A DNA stretch of 18,955 bases, taken from contig DBWC01000122.1 in NCBI GenBank assembly GCA_002308615.1, forward strand, positions 1-18,955, in the 5' to 3' direction. This DNA is from Clostridiales bacterium UBA1248. Its GTDB lineage: Bacteria; Bacillota; Clostridia; Oscillospirales; CAG-272. The translations under genes were made by a program, and so were the position numbers. Numbering within the stretch: position 1 is the stretch's first letter; each line of letters starts with the position of its first letter. Below the pieces are notes generated by a model. The model was not told the DNA's origin. It was given only the letters and a program-made list of their open reading frames with translations, and made no database searches. Positions 1 through 6,494 of the stretch are shown here, one piece after another.

Positions 1-128
1 TCGGGCACCGCAAGCGGCTTTGCAAGTCACCAAAGAACCCATTAGCACTTATGACTTGCAAAAATCAAGAAGAGCCCCGTATTCACCAAAAAAAATATTC
101 TCAATATGTAAATTTTAATTAAACCCTA
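1..128. other. Left-edge non-coding stretch with an 11-bp inverted repeat
   Basis: No recognisable gene end is visible here; the three forward frames close at 45 or just after 110 with unconvincing peptides. The stretch holds a perfect inverted repeat, TTTGCAAGTCA (19-29) and TGACTTGCAAA (52-62), separated by 22 bases. A tiny stem CCGC-AA-GCGG sits just left of it. No T-run follows on the plus strand, so it is not a clear terminator. It could be an operator, the terminator of a gene off the edge, or part of a dispersed repeat. From about 85 onward the DNA becomes strongly AT-rich and leads into the promoter of the next gene. Confidence 0.5.
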
Positions 129-157
129 TTGAATATTAAAAAATATAGTGATATACT
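107..157 (+). promoter_or_regulatory. Vegetative-type promoter of the first SGNH gene
   Basis: A -35 box TTGAAT (129-134) and a -10 box TATACT (152-157) are spaced by 17 bases. The whole region, including an upstream TGTAAATT at 107-114, matches the promoter of the second paralogue (2797-2847) at identical offsets. The start of transcription would lie near 164, giving a leader of about 85 nt. Confidence 0.7.
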
Positions 158-201
158 TAATGAAAATATCGCAAACGGTATAGCCGTCACGTTTATTTTC
201 A

Positions 202-223
202 CTGCCGGCGCCTTTTGCGGCAG
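202..223 (+). other. Leader hairpin upstream of the first SGNH gene
   Basis: CTGCCG (202-207) pairs with CGGCAG (218-223) around a 10-base loop. It lies in the predicted 5' leader, ending 10 nt before the ribosome binding site AAGGAG (234-239). The second paralogue has a short leader without this hairpin, so it may be a gene-specific stability or translation element. Function is not known. Confidence 0.35.
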
Positions 224-247
224 ATAATTATATAAGGAGACAATAAA

Positions 248-2557
248 TTGAAAAAGATCACAGCGGTACTGCTCGCCGCGCTTATGCTTCTGATCCCCGC
301 GGTCGGCATACATATCGAGGAGGACAATCCGTCGTCGGTTTGGAAAAACGACGGTGAATGCCACGGAACGATGGATACTTTTTACCTCGTATATGAAGAC
401 GGTCAGAAATCCATGATGGAGCTTTTGGGCGTGGGGGACGGCAGCGCTTTGAACGTAATAAGCGCGTACCCCATATACCTTAACAACAACGAGCTTGAAA
501 TAATCTGCCGCGGCTGGGCGGGACTCCATTCCGGCGTGCCGATAGACGTATACGGATACAAGATCAACGAAGGCGAAGCCGTATATGACAGAAGCTTCAA
601 GACCGACGCCGAGCAGGCGGTTTACAACGCCGGCGGTGATTCAAGATACGTCGTACACGTACCCGTTGCCGGCATCAAAAAGCCGTCTCTTATAACCATT
701 GTGTTCAAGGACGTAAACGGCGTTGAGCACGACTTTGCGGAATTCTCCGTTAACGGCGGCTACGGAGCCGAGCGGATACGCGCATACGCTTACGCGGGAA
801 AAGAGGAAGTAAAAGCGCGCTCCGGCGACAAGGTCGACGTAAAGATCAAAATAGACGGCAGCGCGGAGCTTAAATCGCTTACCGCAAGGGTAAGCTGGCC
901 CGAGCAGCTGTATCTTGCAAACGCCGTCTACGAACAGAGCGACGGAGCCTCCGTCAGCATTCCGGAGGGCGGCTGGGAAAGCCTCGACGGAAGCTACGAT
1001 TTCAGCTGGTCAAGCAACAGCGGCACTTTGTACGGAGAATATACGTTCCTTACTCTTACGTTTGAATTGAACGGCAAAATATCAGAGATCTCGCAGCTTC
1101 AGGTCAACGCGGAGATCCTGACGAGCGCGTCGGAAACGGCGTCCGGCAAGGATCTTATAGCGCTTGCATCTGCCGGTGCGGAAATAAAAGCGTATCCCGC
1201 GCCGTCGGGCGACGTGAACTGCGACAGCGAGATAAATAACAAAGACGTCGTCGTGCTGTTCAGACACGTGTCCGGCATTGAGATACGTATGTTCAGCTAC
1301 AGCGCCGCGGACGTCAACGGCGACGGTACCATAGACAACAAAGACGTCGTATCGCTTTTCCGCATTTCAACGGATCCTCCGGAGCCCGAAAAGCTGCCTA
1401 CGGACAATCCGTCCGTCATAAGCATAGCCGCGGTCCAGGGCAAATATCTGCTTTACGGTTCCTGTGAGCCGGGTTCGGTCATACGCACGGTCGTAAGAGG
1501 AAAAGAGCAGAAGAACGCCGCAAACAACAAGTATTTCTACGTAACCGTAGAAGCAAATTCCGGCGATACCGCGTTAATTTACGCCACGGCTCCCGGCAAG
1601 TCGGAAAGTCAGGGCGTAAGCGTCAAGATAAACCCGGTAACGTCCACGGACGCTGTCTGGGGAGGCAAGAACTCACGCATATTCTACGGCGGAACGTACG
1701 GCTTCCTGGTCGGAAATCAAGCCGATATGTCCTCGCTTGCAAGCCTTAAATCATATATCACGAACAAAACGATAAAAGAGATACAGAAAGCCACAGGAAA
1801 AGAAACCAAGCTTATATTCGCGATAATACCCGACCCTGCGACCGCTTATTACGACGAACAGTACGATTATATGGGCACGCCCAAGACGCCCGATACGGCG
1901 ATGCAGAGCTTTGTCAAGGAAATAGACGGCTGCCACAAGGACGTTTACGCGCTCGATCTGCTGTCGGTTTTAAGAGCACATAAGGAAGACCGCATATACT
2001 TTACGACTGACACGCATTACACGGAATTCGGAGCTTACTACGTATATCTCGATATAATGAACAGAGTCAAGCAGACGTATCCGTCCGCAAAGGTCAGAAC
2101 GATAGAAAACGGCGATTACACCGTGGAATACTACGACGTTGGCGGCGGCGATATGTGCGGTATGATAGGAATGGGCATGAACGAGGTAGTTCCCTTCTTC
2201 ATCGCAAACTTTGAAGATACCGGCTCGTACTACGTGTCGAAGAGGAACGACGGCATCAAATCCGCGGGCTTCGGTCCGAGCGGCTGGCAGAGAGATTCCG
2301 AGCTGAGCAGCTCAGGCAACCCCACCGCGTATTTCTTAGGCGACTCCTACGGCTGTTACATCCTGCCGTTTATCGGAGCGAACTTCTCAAAGGTCTGGAC
2401 GAACGAGGGCGTTTTGTGGAACTACAGCCTCGACAAGTCAATACTTACGCAGAACAAACCGGATTACGTCATACTTCTCGTATGTCAGAGAAACGTCGGT
2501 CCCAATTTCATGTCAAACCTCGTTTCTCAGTTCTGTATGAGCGTGAGCGGATTCTGA
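248..2557 (+). CDS. Exported protein with cohesin-like, dockerin and AlgX/AlgJ-like SGNH domains (paralogue 1)
   Basis: The protein has 769 residues. The TTG start is chosen because AAGGAG lies 8 nt upstream and the resulting N-terminus aligns with that of the next gene. Visible parts: signal peptide (about 1-20); an unrecognised domain (about 27-170) with GWAG, YGYKINEG and EQAVYNAGGDSR; a cohesin-like beta-rich region (about 175-318); a dockerin with two complete calcium loops (D322-D333 and D355-D366); an Ig-like domain (about 390-462); and a C-terminal SGNH-like domain. The last carries the D-x-H pair D588/H590 before GDSY with S700, the circularly permuted order of AlgX/AlgJ acetyltransferases. 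Tyr replaces the usual Trp after D-x-H. Family knowledge suggests O-acetyl transfer or removal on an extracellular glycan. No MBOAT partner is in the window, so transferase versus esterase is open. Confidence 0.8.
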   Translation: MKKITAVLLAALMLLIPAVGIHIEEDNPSSVWKNDGECHGTMDTFYLVYEDGQKSMMELLGVGDGSALNVISAYPIYLNNNELEIICRGWAGLHSGVPIDVYGYKINEGEAVYDRSFKTDAEQAVYNAGGDSRYVVHVPVAGIKKPSLITIVFKDVNGVEHDFAEFSVNGGYGAERIRAYAYAGKEEVKARSGDKVDVKIKIDGSAELKSLTARVSWPEQLYLANAVYEQSDGASVSIPEGGWESLDGSYDFSWSSNSGTLYGEYTFLTLTFELNGKISEISQLQVNAEILTSASETASGKDLIALASAGAEIKAYPAPSGDVNCDSEINNKDVVVLFRHVSGIEIRMFSYSAADVNGDGTIDNKDVVSLFRISTDPPEPEKLPTDNPSVISIAAVQGKYLLYGSCEPGSVIRTVVRGKEQKNAANNKYFYVTVEANSGDTALIYATAPGKSESQGVSVKINPVTSTDAVWGGKNSRIFYGGTYGFLVGNQADMSSLASLKSYITNKTIKEIQKATGKETKLIFAIIPDPATAYYDEQYDYMGTPKTPDTAMQSFVKEIDGCHKDVYALDLLSVLRAHKEDRIYFTTDTHYTEFGAYYVYLDIMNRVKQTYPSAKVRTIENGDYTVEYYDVGGGDMCGMIGMGMNEVVPFFIANFEDTGSYYVSKRNDGIKSAGFGPSGWQRDSELSSSGNPTAYFLGDSYGCYILPFIGANFSKVWTNEGVLWNYSLDKSILTQNKPDYVILLVCQRNVGPNFMSNLVSQFCMSVSGF

Positions 2558-2568
2558 TCAACACAAGG

Positions 2569-2593
2569 GGGCTGCCGCGAAGAGCGGCAGCCC
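2569..2593 (+). terminator. Strong hairpin directly after paralogue 1
   Basis: GGGCTGCCGC (2569-2578) pairs perfectly with GCGGCAGCCC (2584-2593) around a 5-base loop, 11 nt after the stop codon. No T-run follows, so it may stabilise the mRNA 3' end or act as an inefficient terminator; a better terminator lies at 2751-2790. Confidence 0.5.
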
Positions 2594-2594
2594 T

Positions 2595-2716
2595 AATGAA
2601 TTGTGCAAGCGCATGAATCGTCCTGCGGGGCATAAATACGGCGCAATTCAATTCATGACGGATTTATCCGTCGATTCATGGCACAGCCAATTCATTCTGC
2701 GTAAGCGGAAATTCAT
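2595..2716 (+). repeat. Modular intergenic repeat: ATTCAT separators alternating with small hairpins
   Basis: ATTCAT occurs at 2651, 2674, 2690 and 2711, and its reverse complement ATGAAT at 2596 and 2613. The spacers between them are self-complementary: GTCC/GGGC with a 4-base loop (2620-2631), GACGGAT/ATCCGTC (2657-2672), TGGC/GCCA (2679-2689) and TCTGC/GCGGA with loop GTAA (2696-2709). TGAATTGTGC (2597-2606) can also pair with GCGCAATTCA (2641-2650). The short open frames crossing this stretch are judged spurious. The 320-bp gap 2558-2877 otherwise holds only hairpins, a terminator and the next promoter. Confidence 0.6.
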
Positions 2717-2750
2717 AAATAACAGTTTAGTATCCCGCTTTTTATATCAT

Positions 2751-2790
2751 TTGCCGCAAAGCGCCGTCTTAATGCGGCAATCTTTTTTAT
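2751..2790 (+). terminator. Rho-independent terminator between the paralogues
   Basis: TTGCCGCA (2751-2758) pairs with TGCGGCAA (2773-2780) around a 14-base loop, followed by TCTTTTTT. This fits the end of the paralogue 1 transcript, which would carry the ATTCAT repeat in its 3' region. Confidence 0.75.
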
Positions 2791-2796
2791 ATATTT

Positions 2797-2847
2797 TGTA
2801 AATTATAGTTTATTGAACTTGCATATTTAAAAATATAGTATTATAAT
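2797..2847 (+). promoter_or_regulatory. Promoter of the second SGNH gene
   Basis: TTGCAT (2819-2824) and a perfect TATAAT (2842-2847) are spaced by 17 bases. TGTAAATT (2797-2804) lies 14 bases upstream of the -35, exactly as in the promoter of paralogue 1. From -35 through -10 the two promoters agree at 24 of 29 positions, including an ATATAGT tract directly before the -10. The leader is only about 24 nt. Confidence 0.75.
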
Positions 2848-2877
2848 TGACATATATAAATAAAAAGGAGAGCCGTA

Positions 2878-5223
2878 ATGAAAAAATCCCTCGCCGCGAT
2901 CGTTGCCGCCGTACTGCTGTTTCTGCCCGCCGCCGCTGTTCATTCAAACTATAACGATACGAGAAAGGTCTGGATGAACAAGGACGAGTTTTCCATATGC
3001 TTTGACGTTATATACTTTGACGGCCCGGACGGCAGGAAATCTCAAAAGGACGTTTTCGACGTCTCCGAAGGATCCGCAAACAAAGTGATAGACGAGCATC
3101 CGATATATCTGACAGAAGAAACAACGGCGATCCTATGCTACGGCTGGGCAGGCATAAAGGAAGACGGCCCCTATATCGCGGTATACGGATACAGGATAAA
3201 CGAAGGTCCGTCCGTACTTGACAGCAGTTTTACAAAAGGCGCGGAGCAGGCGGTATACAACGCCGGCGGAGATTCGAGATTCCTGATCAGCGTGCCGATA
3301 AAAACGTACGACGAGCCGACGCTCATAACGCTTGTTGCAAGAGGCTCTGACGGCGTCGTGCGCGATATGATAGAATTCTCCGTAAACGGCGAATACGTCT
3401 CTTTAAAAGATCTTCCCGACATATCTCCCGAGGAAAGAACGTTTGAAGAAACAGATGAAAGCAAACTCAACCTTGTCATAACCGGCGGGACCGAACCGAA
3501 TCCGGTGTTGAAGGACAGCGAGTTCACAGCCGAAATAAAGCTTGAAAACAACGACGCGGCGACCGGCGCGGATCTGTTTATACACTACGATCCCGGCCTT
3601 ACGTACGTGAGCTCGTCGTTCCCCGTCCCGTCCGCCGAAGCGACGGACGACCCGGCGACACACACCCTGCGCGTAACGTGGAACAGCGCGAATGCCGTTA
3701 AAGACGATTTTGTGATTGCGGAAATCGTTTTCAGGACCGGAGCAAATCTGCATGACGGTGAATTTCTGCACGTTTCCGCGGACAAAGATCAGAGCTCTGT
3801 AAGTTATAAAGGAAAAAAAGCCGCTTTGAACATAATAAACGGCGGCGCGGATATAATACCGTTTTATTTAGGTGACGTTGACGGCGACGGTGAGCTGACG
3901 AACAAGGACGTCGTACTGATCTTCAGATGCTCGAGCGAGACCGAATTTGAGCTCCCGTACGACACCGCCGACGTAAACAAAGACGGTGAGATAAACAACA
4001 AGGACGTTGTAATGCTTTTCAGATCCGTCAGCACAAACGACGTGTCTATGCTGATACCGGATATGACGCCGCCCTCATATGGGGAGGCGACGGAAACGGT
4101 CAACAACATAAGATCGTGGACGTTTGACGACGGCACGGCGGGCAGCGTTATAGGATTATACTGTGAAACGGAGCCCGACGCGGAGGTGCTTGTCTGCGAC
4201 AAGATCGGAAACGTGCTTTTGCGCGAAAAATCGCTTTACGGGCGGTTCTTCGGCAGATTCATAATGCCGGAGGGCAAGACGTCTTTAGACGTTTATATAT
4301 ACGCCAGATCAGAGGGAAAAGCCCTCTCACATTCAAGCAGACCTTACACGCTCGCATACGGCGACAGCGTCGGCAGCGGAGCGATAATAGGAAAAGACAG
4401 CCACGTTTATCTGAACTGGTACAAGGATTTTTATCTCGGTCAGCAGTCGCTTAACGGAGAACAGCTTACCGGACGGATGAACAACATCAAAAAGAAGCTG
4501 TATGACAAGCTTGCCGAGGTCAGGTCAAGAACGGGCAAAAACACAAAGATAATAATTCTTGTCTGCACGAATCCCGCGACGGTATATCACGATCTGCAGT
4601 ACGGGCAAGAGGAAAAGGGCTGGGGTGACTGCGATATGCCGACGGCGACGACGCAGCTCGGCGAGTTTCTCTCGGGCGACGAAAACGTCTATATGCTCGA
4701 TATGCGGCAGATCCTGTCAGAGCATAAGAATCAGCTGCTGTTCATGCAGGCGGACTCTCACTGGACGCAGATAGGCGCGTACTACGGCTATTACCTCACC
4801 GCAAACAGGATAAAGCAGGACTTCCCCGCTCTTCCCGTATACGACCTTGAAAACGATTTTGAAACGGCGGTTGCCGCAGGCGGCGGCGATCTGCTCAGCT
4901 TTATGGGCGCGTCCGGCGTCACGGCGGTATCCGCTTATGTTGCGCCGAAATACGACTATATGTCGTCATCTTCAGGCAAGCCGACGGCGTACGTGATGGG
5001 CGACTCTTATATGGGTGCGTTTTACGGCTTTCTGCCTCTGCTTTTCAGCGACGTTTATTATAATATGTTTGACGATCACCCCAACCGCCCGCTGTACGAC
5101 TATATCCTGGACGATCTTGAAAGCAAAAAGCCGGATTATCTGTTCTATATCTGGACGGAAAGAAACATAGACGCCGCCATGAGCAAGCTTGAATCGCGCA
5201 TCATAGGCGAGGCGAGAAGTTGA
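2878..5223 (+). CDS. Exported protein with cohesin-like, dockerin and AlgX/AlgJ-like SGNH domains (paralogue 2)
   Basis: The protein has 781 residues and an ATG start behind AAGGAGAG. Layout matches the upstream paralogue: signal peptide (about 1-21); the same unrecognised N-terminal domain (GWAG, YGYRINEG, EQAVYNAGGDSR; about 27-172); a clearer cohesin-like domain (about 195-330); a dockerin with loops D333-D344 and D365-D376; an Ig-like domain (about 405-490); and an AlgX/AlgJ-like SGNH domain (about 495-781). The latter opens with a GKD motif, has D626-S-H628-W, then GDSY with S710 as likely nucleophile. An extracellular polysaccharide O-acetyltransferase or acetylesterase is inferred. Having both a cohesin-like and a dockerin module on one chain is unusual and could allow self-association. 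The paralogues are diverged along their length, so the duplication is old. Confidence 0.82.
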   Translation: MKKSLAAIVAAVLLFLPAAAVHSNYNDTRKVWMNKDEFSICFDVIYFDGPDGRKSQKDVFDVSEGSANKVIDEHPIYLTEETTAILCYGWAGIKEDGPYIAVYGYRINEGPSVLDSSFTKGAEQAVYNAGGDSRFLISVPIKTYDEPTLITLVARGSDGVVRDMIEFSVNGEYVSLKDLPDISPEERTFEETDESKLNLVITGGTEPNPVLKDSEFTAEIKLENNDAATGADLFIHYDPGLTYVSSSFPVPSAEATDDPATHTLRVTWNSANAVKDDFVIAEIVFRTGANLHDGEFLHVSADKDQSSVSYKGKKAALNIINGGADIIPFYLGDVDGDGELTNKDVVLIFRCSSETEFELPYDTADVNKDGEINNKDVVMLFRSVSTNDVSMLIPDMTPPSYGEATETVNNIRSWTFDDGTAGSVIGLYCETEPDAEVLVCDKIGNVLLREKSLYGRFFGRFIMPEGKTSLDVYIYARSEGKALSHSSRPYTLAYGDSVGSGAIIGKDSHVYLNWYKDFYLGQQSLNGEQLTGRMNNIKKKLYDKLAEVRSRTGKNTKIIILVCTNPATVYHDLQYGQEEKGWGDCDMPTATTQLGEFLSGDENVYMLDMRQILSEHKNQLLFMQADSHWTQIGAYYGYYLTANRIKQDFPALPVYDLENDFETAVAAGGGDLLSFMGASGVTAVSAYVAPKYDYMSSSSGKPTAYVMGDSYMGAFYGFLPLLFSDVYYNMFDDHPNRPLYDYILDDLESKKPDYLFYIWTERNIDAAMSKLESRIIGEARS

Positions 5224-5251
5224 ATATTATTTAATTGTTTAATTCTTTTTG

Positions 5252-5280
5252 TTGACAGTTCACATTATTTTTGATATAAT
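5252..5280 (+). promoter_or_regulatory. Consensus promoter of the deacetylase-proS-ABC run
   Basis: TTGACA (5252-5257) and TATAAT (5275-5280) are both perfect and spaced by 17 bases. Transcription would start near 5287. No hairpin terminator is visible between paralogue 2 and this promoter, so read-through from upstream is possible. Confidence 0.88.
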
Positions 5281-5313
5281 AGGCGAATAAAATAAAAAAA
5301 GAAAGAGATTGAT

Positions 5314-6483
5314 ATGAAAAAAGGTGCGATATTAGGTATCACAGCGGCTTTTATAATAATCGCGATGCTGATTTTTATACCGGTCATAGTGGGAAACAGC
5401 AAAGCTCCCGCGGATACGGAAAGCGCGGCTTCCTTAACGGAAGGCGGCGTGACGGCGGGCGTGACTGACGCGGCGTCTTCCCCCGTAACAAACGCAGACG
5501 GAACGGAAGTACAGACCGATACTCAGACCGACAAGGCGGAGACCGTGCACGACACGGCGGCGGAACCGGAAACGGACGCGGAAACGACAGAAGAAGCTGC
5601 CGCAACAGCCGGGGAAATGACGACAGTCGAAGAATCGACCGCGGCGGAAACAACGATCGCGGAGGAGACAACGACCGCAGAGGAAACGACGACAGCCGAG
5701 GAGACCACTACCGCGGAAGAAACTACGACGGCGGAGGAGACTACGACGGCGGAGGAGACAACGATCGCGGAGGTAACGACAAAAGCGGTAACGACGACTA
5801 AAAAAGCCGATCCGCTCGATCCGGAGAAAAAATACGTGGCGTTCACGTTTGACGACGGACCGGACGCAAAAAGATCAAAGGCGATAACGGACAAAATGCT
5901 TGAATACGGCGGAAAATGCACCTTCTTCGTCATAGGCAACTGTATCTACGGCGAGCGTGAAAAGGGTATGAAATACGCGTACGAGCACGGCATGGAAATA
6001 GGAATCCATTGCTGGACTCACGAGCATTACTATACGAAAGAGCCGAGTTATTATCACGACGAGGTATACAAGACCGCGGACAAGCTGCAGGAAGTTCTCG
6101 GAGTCTGGCCGACGCTCATGCGTCCGCCCGGAGGCAACATAACCGAAGAACAGTACAAATCATCCGAATTCCCCGTGATCTTATGGAGCATAGATACCGA
6201 GGACTGGAAACATAAAAGATACAACAGCGACAGCGCCGAAGATATACAGAAAAAGATCGATATAATAGTAAACAACGCCTTATATGACAAAAACGGCAAT
6301 TTCAACGTCAAAAACGGCGACATAATCCTGATGCACGAGATCTACGAAAACAGCTACGACGCGTTCTGCATAATAATAGAAGAGCTGCATAACCGCGGTT
6401 TTGAATTCGTGACCGTATCGGAGCTTTTACAGAATCCGTCCACGGGATACAAATATTACAGCGCAACTTATAAAAAGGGATAA
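5314..6483 (+). CDS. Membrane-anchored polysaccharide deacetylase (NodB homology, CE4)
   Basis: The protein has 389 residues. A transmembrane segment (about 4-27) without a lipobox cysteine suggests a signal anchor. A Thr/Glu-rich low-complexity linker (about 28-165) follows, including six AEETT[T/I] units. The catalytic NodB domain fills the rest. All CE4 motifs are visible: TFDDGP with D180/D181, the metal pair H232-x3-H236, RPPGG at 270-274, DTEDW with D297/W298, and LMHE with H341. The expected reaction is zinc-dependent removal of N-acetyl groups from GlcNAc or MurNAc in peptidoglycan (PgdA-like) or another surface glycan, which commonly gives lysozyme resistance. Substrate cannot be read from the sequence. 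The neighbouring SGNH proteins and its own promoter support a role in envelope acetylation. Confidence 0.9.
   Translation: MKKGAILGITAAFIIIAMLIFIPVIVGNSKAPADTESAASLTEGGVTAGVTDAASSPVTNADGTEVQTDTQTDKAETVHDTAAEPETDAETTEEAAATAGEMTTVEESTAAETTIAEETTTAEETTTAEETTTAEETTTAEETTTAEETTIAEVTTKAVTTTKKADPLDPEKKYVAFTFDDGPDAKRSKAITDKMLEYGGKCTFFVIGNCIYGEREKGMKYAYEHGMEIGIHCWTHEHYYTKEPSYYHDEVYKTADKLQEVLGVWPTLMRPPGGNITEEQYKSSEFPVILWSIDTEDWKHKRYNSDSAEDIQKKIDIIVNNALYDKNGNFNVKNGDIILMHEIYENSYDAFCIIIEELHNRGFEFVTVSELLQNPSTGYKYYSATYKKG
5641..5766 (+). repeat. 18-bp period encoding the hexapeptide linker AEETTT
   Basis: Seven consecutive 18-bp units encode AAETTI, then AEETTT five times and AEETTI once. The protein sequence is nearly invariant, but most units differ at synonymous positions; for example, Glu is GAG or GAA and Thr uses ACA, ACG, ACC and ACT. 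This suggests an older expansion kept for its protein sequence, in contrast to the identical units at the right edge of the window. Confidence 0.85.
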
Positions 6484-6494
6484 GAGGACTTAAA

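Noticed and set aside
51..86. Possible tRNA 3' end, because of a CACCA at 84-88.
   Set aside because: No T-arm GTTCGA-like sequence or matching acceptor stem is present.
160..183. A seven-residue upstream reading frame before paralogue 1.
   Set aside because: Its ATG lies at or before the predicted transcription start near 164 and it has no ribosome binding site.
2595..2716. CRISPR array reading of the ATTCAT repeat.
   Set aside because: The repeated unit is only 6-7 bases, occurs in both orientations, and the spacers are 9-20 bases and self-complementary; no cas genes are present.
2416..2801. Two overlapping short forward open frames (66 codons each) at the end of paralogue 1 and in the following gap.
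   Set aside because: They overlap the gene end, a hairpin and the ATTCAT repeat, have no ribosome binding site, and give peptides of low plausibility.
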